Source of the DNA: Streptomyces sp. NRRL F-6676
Lineage (GTDB): Bacteria > Actinomycetota > Actinomycetes > Streptomycetales > Streptomycetaceae
Reading direction: 5' to 3'
Length of the DNA: 59,789 nt
Assembly: GCF_000725625.1 (NCBI RefSeq)
Contig: NZ_JOHS01000036.1
Coordinates: 1-59,789 of the forward strand
Below are positions 1 to 10,187 of this stretch, piece after piece (positions within the stretch are counted from its first letter, which is position 1; each line of letters opens with the position of its first letter). The position numbers and the translations under genes were made by a program. The notes below the pieces were generated by a model, which saw only the letters and a list, made by a program, of their open reading frames with translations, was not told where the DNA came from and did not search any database.

Positions 1-2
1 GC

Positions 3-86
3 CGCTACGAACGCAAGGCAGAACACTTCCTCGCCTTCGCCGCGATCGCGTGCACCTTGATCTGCTACCGCCGACTCGCCAAATGA
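3..86 (+). pseudogene. IS5-family transposase, C-terminal end
   Basis: The window opens inside a reading frame that gives 27 residues and ends at a TGA at 84-86. The residues (RYERKAEHFLAFAAIA, then a CYRRL motif) are the usual extreme C-terminus of streptomycete IS5-group transposases. The rest lies outside the window, so it cannot be told whether the element is intact. It is the left-most member of the IS-rich stretch. Confidence 0.6.
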
Positions 87-149
87 GACGACCTCTTAGT
101 ACTGCAACGGTGCTTGCCGTGACTGCTGGCCAGGTCGGTCGTTGGTGGG

Positions 150-1076
150 GACCTTGCTGACGCCAGGCTGTGGGTGCGTGAACTCAAGGCGGTGCATGGG
201 CGGTTCATGCACCGTTTCAGCAGGTCGGAGCCGCGGGAGTCCGCGCGGGCTTATATGCGGGGCCCGATCGCATCCAGCGGCTGTAAACCGCATCGAGTGG
301 GATGCCGACGAGGTCCTGGACGACGTACGCGACTACGTCGTCGAACATCCCGGAGACCCAGGTGCCGTGCTGATCGTCGACGAAACCGGGTTCCTGAAGA
401 AGGGCATCCGCTCGGCCGGCGTGCAAAGGCAGTACTCCGGCACTGCCGGACGCACGGACAACCGCCAGATCGGCGTCTTCCTCGCCTACGCCACAAGCCG
501 CGGACGCACCCTGATCGACCGGCGGCTCTACCTGCCCACCCCCTGGACGGACGACCGGGAACGCTACCGCCGGACGGTATCGAGGAAAGTCTGGCCTTTC
601 GATACCAAGGTGGCCATGGCCAAGGCGATAGTCCGCCGGGCCATCGCTGAGGAGATCCCGTTCGGCTGGGTGACGACGGACACCGCCTACGGCTTCACCA
701 AGGGCTGGCGCTACGAACTCGAGCAGGCCGACGTCTTCCACGTGATGGCCACCAACGGCCACGACACCGTGGTCACCCGCTGGGCACTCGATGACCCCGT
801 CCACGGCCTGTTTCCCGGCCTGCGGGATCTACGACTGGGTACGCGTCGAGGTGCGGCCCTGGCACCGTGAGGACCGCTGGCACTGGGTGCTGGCCGGCCC
901 CAGCGTCAGCCTTCCATAGGAGCTCTCCTACTACGTCGCGATCTCCTACTGCGTCGCCCACTGCCCGCTGGCAGCACCCGGTTCAGCTGATCCGCATCGC
1001 GGGCAGCCGGTGGGCCATCGAGGAATGCTTCCAGAGCGCGAAACAGGAAAGCGGCCCGGACAACGCCCAGGTCCGC
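150..1076 (+). pseudogene. IS701-family transposase, degenerate
   Basis: This is a decayed DDE transposase whose homology is spread over three frames. One frame (from 174) carries the N-terminal ARAYMRG block. The next (about 290-800) carries the core: VLIVDETGFLKKG with the first catalytic Asp, GVQRQYSGTAGRTDNRQIGV, and WVTTDTAYG with the second Asp. A shift near 815 leads to a WVRVEVRPWHRED stretch, a TAG stop near 917, and a further shift leads to LIRIAGSRWAIEECFQSAK with the catalytic Glu. There is also a deletion of several tens of codons near 287. Such an element cannot encode an active transposase. IS701 assignment rests on these family blocks. Confidence 0.8.
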
Positions 1077-1241
1077 TTTCCCACACGTACGCCCGACCTC
1101 AACCCGGGCGCGGGCGTGTGGGCCCCACCTCAAGATGAGCCCGGGCACACCCAGGACGCCATCGAAGACCTGGCCGGGCTCGTCCGCGCCCGCCGCACAC
1201 GGATGCAGTACCAGCCCAACGGCGTCCCGAGACTGGACTGA
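1077..1241 (+). pseudogene. IS630-family transposase, C-terminal fragment
   Basis: The frame that carries the last IS701 block changes identity without a stop at about 1077. From there it reads like the C-terminus of IS630-type DDE transposases: TPDLNPGAGVW, the conserved block holding the last acidic region, followed by IEDLAGLVRARRTRMQYQP. It ends at 1241. The join between two unrelated transposase families in one frame marks an old recombination or nested-insertion scar. Confidence 0.6.
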
Positions 1242-1668
1242 TCACGACGTAGGTATGACAGCACCGAACCGAAGCCCTCAGTGGCCGGATCCTTGAGTGA
1301 CGTCGAGGACGCGGAAGCAATGACAGGCCAATATTCCGCAACTCTGGTCAACTGTGCTACCAGGCCCGGCCTTAACGTTCCCTGATAAAAGCTGAAGCAA
1401 GAGGTCAGGCGGGACGACGGCGTCGTGCACGCGTTCGTGGGGCCGCCATACCCGGCCCTCGTGCTCAGCAAGCGATTCCCGCTGGTCCGAGATCACAGAG
1501 CGTAGCGAACTCCACGGTCACGGACGTTCACCCCTACTTCGTACCCGACGCCGACCAACCCGGCGAGACGTCAACAAGCGGACGTCGTTCGACTACGTCC
1601 AAGCCCTGGTGTTCCAGCAGTTTGTCGGCGAATGTAAACGATCGAAATACCGGAGCAAGAAATCGCAG
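1242..1668. other. Intergenic stretch without recognisable gene
   Basis: There is no frame with family similarity on either strand. The base composition is more AT-rich than the surrounding genes, consistent with decayed mobile DNA or acquired sequence. It ends at the promoter of the small secreted-protein gene. Confidence 0.5.
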
Positions 1669-1698
1669 TTGACAGCACGGCCATCACATTTCTAGCCT
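1669..1698 (+). promoter_or_regulatory. Probable sigma-70-type promoter of the secreted protein gene
   Basis: TTGACA at 1669-1674 and TAGCCT at 1693-1698 are separated by 18 bp and match the streptomycete HrdB-type consensus (TTGAC and TAxxxT). The predicted start lies near 1705, giving a 5' leader of roughly 95 nt before the ATG at 1802. Inferred by inspection only. Confidence 0.55.
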
Positions 1699-1801
1699 GA
1701 GCACAGCAAATTGACGGTGGGTAAGGTGACTGCCCGCTTGCCGCGTACAGGTGAATTGGTCACGCTGAACGACTTGCACCCTCTGAGAACAGGAGTGAAA
1801 A

Positions 1802-2164
1802 ATGCTCTCCAAGAAACTTCGGCTCGCGCTTCCAATAGCCGCGGCGGCCGTCATGACCGCCGTGATACCAGCCGGAACGGCACACGCCATCGACAGGGTG
1901 AACTGTGGCCCGTCTGACTACCTGAAGGTTGACGTCCACTTCGAAGGTGTGAGTGGGTGGGTCGACACCACCTACTGCTTCGCAAACAGGGGCGTCTACG
2001 ACTTCACATGGGATAATAGGAGCGTGTGGGTCGACAAGATCGACACCGGAAACAACAGAGTCAAGTACTACGACCACAATGGCGCGGTCGTCACCTACTC
2101 TAAGAACTTCATCATCACGTTCCCCAATAATCCGCCGCTCGTCGACCGGATCGAAATCCTGTAA
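1802..2164 (+). CDS. Secreted beta/gamma-crystallin-like small protein
   Basis: The product is 120 residues. A clear Sec signal peptide comprises a KKLR basic start, a hydrophobic core at about 9-25 and an AHA cleavage motif at 27-29, leaving a mature protein of about 91 residues. The mature part (IDRVNCG, a Trp/Tyr-rich middle, DKIDTGNNRVKYYD, ITFPNNPP, IEIL) resembles the streptomycete beta/gamma-crystallin family, which includes the Streptomyces killer-toxin-like protein. Two Cys residues remain in the mature chain. A GGAG-type ribosome site precedes the ATG and a good promoter lies at 1669-1698. It sits alone between IS remnants and is less GC-rich than the neighbours, suggesting horizontal origin. 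Its function is not established; an antimicrobial or cell-wall role is only a possibility. Confidence 0.75.
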   Translation: MLSKKLRLALPIAAAAVMTAVIPAGTAHAIDRVNCGPSDYLKVDVHFEGVSGWVDTTYCFANRGVYDFTWDNRSVWVDKIDTGNNRVKYYDHNGAVVTYSKNFIITFPNNPPLVDRIEIL

Positions 2165-2412
2165 GAGGACTTTCGTCGGCGCGCTCACCGCACGGCGGAC
2201 GACCTGTCGATCTTCGCTTGCGGTGCGCAGTGAGCCTCTTTCAACCTGAATCGTCACCAGCAGTACGTGGATGGTTTGAACGCTGCGGCTGATGTGGCGG
2301 ACGGAGGCAGGGACCTTGCGTGTTTGCGGATTGGGTGGGATCGCCCGGTGATGGCCGGTCATGGCAGGCAGGTCCGGATGCAGGTGCAGACACGGTCTCG
2401 TTGATCATGTGA

Positions 2413-3641
2413 GTGTCGAGTTCACGTGACCACAACCGAAGACCGTGCCTGCTGTCTCAGCATCTCCCATGCCGTCGGGCCTGGAGGAACTGGCCCGTAT
2501 CCCCGTCGCCGCAGCCGTTGCCCGATGCGGTGTGCCTTGTCCGGTTTCTCGCCGGGCTGCCCGACCCGCGTGACCGTCGTGGTCGGCGTTTCCCGCTGAC
2601 GGCGCTCGTTGCGGCCGCGGCCGCTGGTGTTCTGGCCGGCGCCCGGTCCCTGACCGCGATCGCCGAGTGGACCGCTGACGCGCCCCCGTGGGCCCTGCGT
2701 GCCCTCGGGTTCACTGTCGGCCCGTTCACCAGATCGGTCGCTGTCCCGCACGCCACCACGCTGATGCGGCTCCTCGGCCGTCTCGACGGCGACGCCCTCG
2801 ATAACGTGATCTGCACGTTCCTGCAGGCCAGAGCCCATAGCCGGCAGAGCGGGGAATCCCGCCGGTGGCGGGCGGTGGCCGTCGACGGGAAGCAGCTGCG
2901 CGGATCGCGAGCGGGCGGCGGGAAAGCGGTGTGGCTGCCGGCCGCGAGGGACCACGCCGAAACCGTGATCGCCCAGCGCCAGATCAACGCGAAGAGCAAC
3001 GAGACACCCGCGTTCATCCCGCTCCTGGACGGCCTACCGCTGAAGAACACCGTGGTCACCGCGGACGCCGCCCACACCCAGCACGCCAACGGCCAGTGGC
3101 TGCGCAACCACGGCGCCCACTACATCGCCGTCGTCAAAGGCAACCACCCCGGCCTGCTGCGGCAGTTGAGGCAACTGCCGTGGCACGACATCGGCCTGGA
3201 CCACAAGGACCGCACTCGTGGCCGGGGCCGGCTCGAGGTCCGGCACCTGAAGACCGTCGCCTTCCGGCACCTCGACTACCCGGGCGCCCGCCAGGCCCTG
3301 CGCGTGATGCGCTGGCGCATGGACCTGACCAGCAAGAAGATCACGGTCGAACGGCTCTACTTCGTCACCAGCCTCCCGCCCGGAGCCGCCACCGGCGAAC
3401 AGATCGCCGGCTGGATCCGAGGGCACTGGAAGATCGAGAACCAGCTCCACCACGTCCGCGACACGACCTTCACCGAGGACGCCTCCACCACCCACACCGG
3501 CAGCCTGCCCCGATGATGGCAAGCCTCCGCAACCTCGCGATCAGCGTGTTCCGCCAGGACGACCACACCAACATCGCCGCCGCCTGCCGCCACACCGCAC
3601 GCGACCCACAACGACCCCTGACAGCCCTCGGGATCAGGTGA
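2413..3641 (+). pseudogene. ISAs1-family transposase, frameshifted
   Basis: The long frame reads as an ISAs1-type transposase: LPDPRDRRGRRFPL, the AVDGKQLRGS catalytic Asp block, VVTADAAHTQ with the second Asp, the AVVKGNHPGLL block, and RGHWKIENQLHHVRDTTFTEDAS with the final Glu. It runs into a TGA near 3516, but the conserved tail (MMASLRNLAISVFRQ) continues in another frame to a stop at 3641, so a frameshift has occurred at about 3513. The N-terminus is also unclear, because another frame from an ATG at 2468 looks equally plausible. All catalytic residues are present, so decay is recent or the tail is expendable. Confidence 0.8.
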
Positions 3642-3678
3642 TCAACCAGACAGATCGACTACACGCAATGACCCTGCA

Positions 3679-5155
<1,477 letters not shown>

Positions 5156-5424
5156 GCGCGGCGCGGATGTTGCCTCTGCCTCGTCTCGCGTGAAGGCCCG
5201 TCGTGCGGACCGTTTCCACGAGCAGGACCGAGCCTGTGAGACGACGTGGCGGCCGTCGCCCCGGACACGTACATGCGGATACGACGCGATACGCTTCTTC
5301 ACCTGAGGAGTGCAGCTTCCCTTGTGACGCACAGGACCCTAGACAAGTCCCATCGTCCCAGGTCAGCGGTACTCCTCGCTTATTTGATCAGCCCTCGGAC
5401 GGCCCACCTCACGAAAGCGCGAGG

Positions 5425-6291
5425 TTAGAGCGAGGCGGGCGGGAGAAGGGCAGGGGGTGCTTCGATCAGCTGGAATCGGTTGTCCCGCTGCTGGACGCGT
5501 CCGCTGGTGGGATGCGTGAAGTGGGTGCCCAGCAGCAGGTCATCGGTACCGGCCAGCTCGGTGAGCAGGTGGTGGCGGGTGGCTCGTGCCTCGGCGGGAT
5601 CGACGTCGCCGACGCTGCCCATGTCGGGGTACGCCAGTTGCACGGGATGATGCAGGCTGTCGCCGCTGATCAGCGCATTGCGGCCGGTGCCTGTCAGCTT
5701 GACCGACAGGTGGCCGGGCGTGTGGCCGCGTGTCGGTACCAAGCGGACGCCATCGGCCACCTCAAGGCCTGAGGCGGGGATGTCGAGCAGGTCGTACAGG
5801 CCGTTGTCGCGGATGGGCCGCAGGGAGTCGCGGTGCACCTGGGCGACTTCCTCGTCGCTTTCGGCGGCGGCGGCCCAGTAGTCCCATTCTCTGCGGTCGG
5901 CGAGGTAGCGCGCGTTCGAGAAGGTCGGTGCCCAGCGGCTGTCGACCAGGTGAGTGTTCCAGCCGACGTGGTCGACGTGCATGTGCGTGGTGATCACCAG
6001 GTCGACGGTGTCCGGGGCGAAACCCGCGGCGGTCAGCCAGCGCAGCAGCGGGGTCTGCAGGTTGTCGGCGTCGGGTATCTGCCGAGGCTTGTCGTTGCCG
6101 ATGCCGGTGTCGACCAGAATGCGCTTGCCGTTCACCTCGATCGCGAAGATGTGAACGTGCATCGCAAAGGCTGTGCCGTCGGTGAAGTCGGGTTGCAGCG
6201 GCTGTCCCGCAATCCCTGGCTGGCGCGCGACGACAGCTACGGCGCGTCGCCGCGTTGTCGGAATGCCCGGAGACATCCAGTATCCGGGCAC
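5425..6291 (-). CDS. MBL-fold metallo-hydrolase with MITE-derived N-terminus
   Basis: This is a metallo-beta-lactamase-fold hydrolase of the N-acyl-homoserine-lactonase-like group. All metal ligands are visible: HMHVDH at residues 103-108, GHTPGH, SGDSLHH and the last His in GTHFTHP. The substrate cannot be predicted. The first 32 or so codons lie inside a 160-bp inverted-repeat element at 6199-6358, and the usual first 50-60 residues of the family are missing. The product therefore either starts inside the element or at an internal site such as Met44 (position 6162), or the gene is dead. The catalytic core has no stop or frameshift. It lies downstream of a TetR gene in the same direction, 300 bp away. 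Confidence 0.6.
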   Translation of the reverse strand: MPGYWMSPGIPTTRRRAVAVVARQPGIAGQPLQPDFTDGTAFAMHVHIFAIEVNGKRILVDTGIGNDKPRQIPDADNLQTPLLRWLTAAGFAPDTVDLVITTHMHVDHVGWNTHLVDSRWAPTFSNARYLADRREWDYWAAAAESDEEVAQVHRDSLRPIRDNGLYDLLDIPASGLEVADGVRLVPTRGHTPGHLSVKLTGTGRNALISGDSLHHPVQLAYPDMGSVGDVDPAEARATRHHLLTELAGTDDLLLGTHFTHPTSGRVQQRDNRFQLIEAPPALLPPASL

Positions 6292-6358
6292 CCCTCCGCC
6301 TTGCGATGCACCGCATCTGACGCCGCACGCTGATCCACCAGGGATTACGGGACAGCCC
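6199..6358. mobile_element. MITE-like inverted-repeat element (160 bp)
   Basis: The stretch is bounded by inverted repeats of about 21 bp: 6199-6219 (GGCTGTCCCGCAATCCCTGG after the first base) and 6338-6358 (its complement, CCAGGGATTACGGGACAGCC, plus one base). They match at 19 of 21 positions. There is no transposase frame inside. The end sequence resembles termini of streptomycete IS elements, so it is probably a non-autonomous derivative. No convincing target duplication is visible. Its left end lies inside the MBL hydrolase reading frame. Confidence 0.65.
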
Positions 6359-6604
6359 TTAGGAACATGGGGTGTTGAAGTTTATTTGTGGCAGCGCCTG
6401 GAGCGGACCCATGACCCGGTCCGCACTCTTCATCGAGCATCGGCGGAGCTGACGTCGGCAAGAGTTGCCGACGAACAGCGCGCAGTGCGTCGTCGGTGCG
6501 GACGGCCGACCACGCTACGACCATGCCCTCTGACGCTCGTGGGTCCAGCGGCAGAGGGGCCGAAGTGCGCCATCGGCATGGCCTGTCCACTTCTGAGGCG
6601 CGTC

Positions 6605-7156
6605 CTACGGGGGAAGTGTCGCCACGAACGCCTCGGCGGCGGCGTCGACCCTTCGGTGGTCGCCGGTGGCGAGCAGGTCGAGCAGCAGGCCGCGGATGGT
6701 CGCGATGACGAGGGTGGCCGTGCGCGTGGCCGTCGCCGGGTCGGTGTCCGGTCCTTGCGCGTCGCGCAGACTGTTCATCCAGTCGTTCACCACATGGTCG
6801 AGGAAGTCGGAGAACTGTTCCGGTGCCTGCAGGGCGTATCCGTAGACGGCGAAGAACAGCCGGAACTCCCCTCCCCGCCGCGGGTCGGACACCCTTTCCC
6901 ACACCGCTCCCACATCGGCCCGCAGACCCTCCGTCGGCCCGATGACGGCGAAGATGCGCTCACGAAGTCGCCCGAGGATCTCCTGCAGCATCTGCTCCTT
7001 GGAGCCGAAGCGGTGGACCAGCGATGTGGGTGACACGCCCAGGGCGGCGGCGACGGGCCGCCAGGACAGCTCGTTGAAGCCGTTCTCCACCGAGTAATCC
7101 ACGACCGCATCGAGCATTTCGGCGCGCCGCGCATGGTTCACGGGCCGTCCGGCCAT
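6605..7156 (-). CDS. TetR-family transcriptional regulator
   Basis: This 183-residue protein has a TetR N-terminal DNA-binding domain at about residues 8-55 (RRAEMLDAVVDYSVENGFNELSWRPVAAALGVSPTSLVHRFGSKEQML) and an all-helical ligand domain. It lies 70 bp downstream of the MDR oxidoreductase and in the same direction, so the two are probably co-transcribed and autoregulated. A palindrome with core ACGATCGT upstream of the oxidoreductase (8288-8303) is a candidate operator. The ligand is unknown. Confidence 0.85.
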   Translation of the reverse strand: MAGRPVNHARRAEMLDAVVDYSVENGFNELSWRPVAAALGVSPTSLVHRFGSKEQMLQEILGRLRERIFAVIGPTEGLRADVGAVWERVSDPRRGGEFRLFFAVYGYALQAPEQFSDFLDHVVNDWMNSLRDAQGPDTDPATATRTATLVIATIRGLLLDLLATGDHRRVDAAAEAFVATLPP

Positions 7157-7226
7157 GCCTTGCCTTCCACCGGTTCAGGGGCTCCGCGGCCCGATCGAAG
7201 CTCTCCTGCTCAGCGGGCGCCTCAGC

Positions 7227-8228
7227 TCACCGGGCCGGCCCCGTGGTGACGACGATCTTACCCAGGCCCTGCTGCCCCTTCTCCAGGTAGCGGTGGGCGT
7301 CGACGACGTCGTCCAGGGTGAACACGCGGTCGACGGTGGGGCTGAGCGCGCCGCTGCGCAGGCCGGCGACGAGGAACGCCGCGATACGCCGCACCGCCGC
7401 CGGATCGAGGGCGTGCTCGAAGCTCATGTAGCGGTGTGTGCTGATGGGCACGGAGGGATAGGGGGCCGGGCGGGGGTCGAGCCAGCCCACGGTGACCAGT
7501 GTGCCAGTGAACCGCTTGGCCGCCTGGGCGAGTTGAGCGAGGCCGGGGCCCATGACGGAGTCGAGGATGATGTCGGCGCCCGCTCCGCCGGTGTGCAGAC
7601 GTGTGGCTTCGACGACGTCTTCGGTGTCCGTGGCGACGACCGCGGCGGCTCCGGCGGCCAGCAGTTCGTCCCTCTTCGCCGCCTGACGGGTCACGGCGAT
7701 GGGGATGGCGCCGACCTGGTTGGCGATCTGGATGGCGGCGAGGCCGACCGCGCCGGACGCAGCGGTGATCAGGACATGGTCGCCGGGCTTCATGCCGGCC
7801 TTTTCGACGAGGGCTCCGTAGGCGGTGGAGTAGGCCACCCACAGCGCCGCCGAGGCAATCGGGCTGAGTCCCTCGGGCCGCTTGATGATCCGGGTGGCCG
7901 GCAGCACGGTGTGGTCCCCGTAGGTGCCGTTGACGGTCATGTCGGGAACGGCGGTGAACACCACCGCGTCGCCGACCGCGAATCCCTCGACCCCCTCCCC
8001 CAGAGCCTCGATGACGCCGGTTCCCTCGCATCCCAGCCGGGCGTGCGGCAGCCGGATCGGCATCGGGGAGGAACCGGAACGTGTCAGTTCGTCCAGCCGG
8101 TTGACGGCGAACGCCTCGACCTCGACGCGGACCTCGCCGGGACCGGGGGCGCCGGCCGGCTCATCGACGATGCGCAGAACTTCCGGGCCGCCGACCTCGT
8201 CGAACACCACAACACGTGACATGGGCAT
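7227..8228 (-). CDS. Zinc-independent MDR oxidoreductase (quinone reductase-like)
   Basis: This medium-chain dehydrogenase/reductase has 333 residues from the ATG at 8228, which is chosen because GGAAGG sits 7 bases upstream. It shows the GroES-like half (GPEVLRIVDEPAGAPGPGEVRV), the GCEGTGVI block and the NADPH-binding Rossmann motif ITAASGAVGLAAIQ. The Cys/His zinc ligands of alcohol dehydrogenases are absent, as in quinone oxidoreductases. A likely role is reduction of quinones or enones under control of the adjacent TetR protein. The frame stays open upstream to 8294 but without a ribosome site. Confidence 0.85.
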   Translation of the reverse strand: MPMSRVVVFDEVGGPEVLRIVDEPAGAPGPGEVRVEVEAFAVNRLDELTRSGSSPMPIRLPHARLGCEGTGVIEALGEGVEGFAVGDAVVFTAVPDMTVNGTYGDHTVLPATRIIKRPEGLSPIASAALWVAYSTAYGALVEKAGMKPGDHVLITAASGAVGLAAIQIANQVGAIPIAVTRQAAKRDELLAAGAAAVVATDTEDVVEATRLHTGGAGADIILDSVMGPGLAQLAQAAKRFTGTLVTVGWLDPRPAPYPSVPISTHRYMSFEHALDPAAVRRIAAFLVAGLRSGALSPTVDRVFTLDDVVDAHRYLEKGQQGLGKIVVTTGPAR

Positions 8229-8287
8229 ACCTAATCCTTCCGTCCAGTGCGCCCACTCGGACGCACCTTGACTGACATCCCTAATTA

Positions 8288-8303
8288 TTTGCACGATCGT
8301 TCA
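8288..8303. promoter_or_regulatory. Candidate TetR operator upstream of the MDR gene
   Basis: An imperfect palindrome with core ACGATCGT at 8293-8300 reads GAACGATCGTGC on the minus strand. It lies about 65-70 bp upstream of the oxidoreductase start, beside an AT-rich segment suitable for a promoter. Such palindromes are typical TetR operators. The link to the TetR gene at 6605-7156 is inferred from proximity. Confidence 0.4.
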
Positions 8304-8597
8304 CATAAAACAAACTGCCGACTGCGCCGGCGAGCGGCGATGGCCGCCTAATAGGGGCCCGGGGAACTGCCATGGGCACCAGGTCGAGCTGCAAGGTCCC
8401 GTACGGGTTGACGTTCAACCAGAACAGCGCGGTCAGGCCGCACCGGTCCTGGTCCGCACCGGCGCCGTGGAGGCTGTCTTGTGGCAGGGCCGGTAGCTGT
8501 ACCAGGTCACCCCGTCCCTCCCGGACATTTCGTCGGTACCCGCCCCCGCCGTACACCAGCGCCCCTACCGTCCAGCCCGAAGGCTGATCACGGGGGC
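8304..8597. other. Gap between MDR promoter region and Tn3 remnant
   Basis: No frame with recognisable similarity was found on either strand. It probably holds the decayed left end of the Tn3-family element that follows. Confidence 0.4.
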
Positions 8598-9333
8598 GTG
8601 CGGAAGGGGCTGAGCGGTGGGGCGGGATCTGGGGCTGTGGACGGGGTGGTGGACCACTTCACCCTGTCCGGCGACGAGGCGGGCTGGTTACGGAACAAGA
8701 GCGGCGCTACGAGGCTGGGCTTCGCCGTTCAGCTCAAGTTCTTGACCTGGCGCGGCCGGTTTCCCCGGATGCGCCTGGAGCTGCCGTCCGACGCGGTCGA
8801 GCACGTCACCAAGCAGGTCGGCGTCGCGGCGTCCGAGCTGGTCTTCTACGGCTTCACCTCCCGCGCGGCCAAGCGGCACCGCAGCGAGCTGCGGGATCTG
8901 ACCGGCTGGCACGAGTGCACCAAGACCGACCTGGTCAAGCTCGTCTCGCACCTGGTGGACGTGATCTGGCACGACGAACGCCGCGAGGAACAGGTACGGG
9001 CCGAGCTGCTGCGGCAGATGAGCGCGGAGATGATCGAGCCGCCGACCGCAGCCCAGATCGACACGATCATCCGCTCCGTGCTGCACCAGGCCGACGAGCG
9101 TGCCGTCGCCGAGGTCGCCGCCCGCCTGGCGCGGGCCGAGGACTGCACCCGCCGCCTGGACGCGCTGGTCCTCACCGACCTGACCGGCGACGGCCGGGCC
9201 CCCAGTGATGCGACCACGGAGATCGACGACGAAGACGACGTGGAGGCCGGTGCTCTCGGACATCAAGGCCCATCCGGGCAACGTCAGCCTCAACTCGCTG
9301 CTGGAGGAGATATTTCCGGTGCGCGGACGCCCG
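8598..9333 (+). pseudogene. Tn3-family transposase, N-terminal fragment
   Basis: The frame carries the DUF4158 N-terminal domain of Tn3-type transposases: HFTLSGDEAGWLRNKSGATRLGF, FLTWRGRFP, HVTKQVGVAASELVFYGF and EPPTAAQIDTIIRSVLHQ. Near 9240 the frame breaks and the matching block (VLSDIKAHPGNVSLNSLLEEI) continues in another frame to a TGA near 9333. The large catalytic C-terminal domain is missing, so this is an inactive 5' fragment about a quarter of normal length. No resolvase gene or res site is visible. Confidence 0.75.
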
Positions 9334-9649
9334 TGATCTCTCTGACGAGGCGGTTCGCAAGGCCGTCTACTTCCCGCAGCGCCTCGCGGCGTCCACGACA
9401 GTCGTTCACCTTTGACGCGCGGCCGTCGTGAATCCCGCGCACGGGGCCGGACCCTGCCGCACCGCATCGTCAGTCGATCTCCGTAGACGCTCCTGGAGCC
9501 AGCCACACGTACGGACCGAGTCGTCGAGGCTGCGGAGCAGAGCTTGAGGAGACACTCGAACAGCCGGGGCGTCTCTTCAGACGGCGCGGGAGGTTGACGG
9601 CGAAGGTGATGCGGTTGGCGGGTGGGGCCGTAGCCGTCAGGACGTGGGG

Positions 9650-10130
9650 CCGGGGCGAGGTGGCGGAGCATCATCCGGATCGCCCGCTTGACCATGCCTT
9701 CGTGGACCGTGGGCAAGGGGCCGTTCCATGATCCAGCAGCCCTTTTCCGGGTGAGTCCCCCGTGCTCCGTCCAGTCCGAGGCGCGATGTCGATGTCCGGG
9801 CCCAACTGCGCGTGGGTCCAGGCGAACAGCGAATCGGTCTGTGCACCGCTCGCCCACTGCCGCGTTCCGGCCCTGTACACAGACGCTCGGTCTGGTGACC
9901 GCCAGGAGCCGGCCGAGGGTGTCAACCACGGAGTGCCGTCTTCGGTCCGTGATCTTCTTCCCGCCGTCGGATCCCCACGTATTCCGGCGGCGATGTGCAA
10001 GGACGTCTTCACACAGTGCGCGTCTACGGGCACCGCCGCGTGCCGCAACGGCGACCGCTGGCGCGCGCTGGTCACCGCGGCGCAGCCAAGAGACGTCAGC
10101 CGTGAGGAGTGAGCCGGGCGTCTGAGTGTC
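9650..10130 (-). pseudogene. IS5-family transposase, eroded
   Basis: On the minus strand, pieces of an IS5-type transposase can be read in more than one frame. VDAHCVKTSLHIAAGIRG near 10015 corresponds to the first catalytic Asp block. VVDTLGRLLAVT near 9920 matches the GKKIxxRxRHxVVDTLGLLL block, and LPTVHEGMVKRAIRMMLRHLA near 9690 matches the C-terminal helix region. The middle is missing or out of frame, so the gene is dead. Confidence 0.55.
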
Positions 10131-10187
10131 ACACAGGACCCCGTCGGTGCGGCCGTGCCGGGCGAGAGGCGCGGCGGCGAACAGTGC

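Noticed and set aside
8688..9929. Minus-strand frame of 413 codons over the Tn3 and IS5 remnants
   Set aside because: Its 3' part is antisense to the Tn3 transposase fragment; only the part near 9650-9930 shows IS5 similarity and is reported as a pseudogene.
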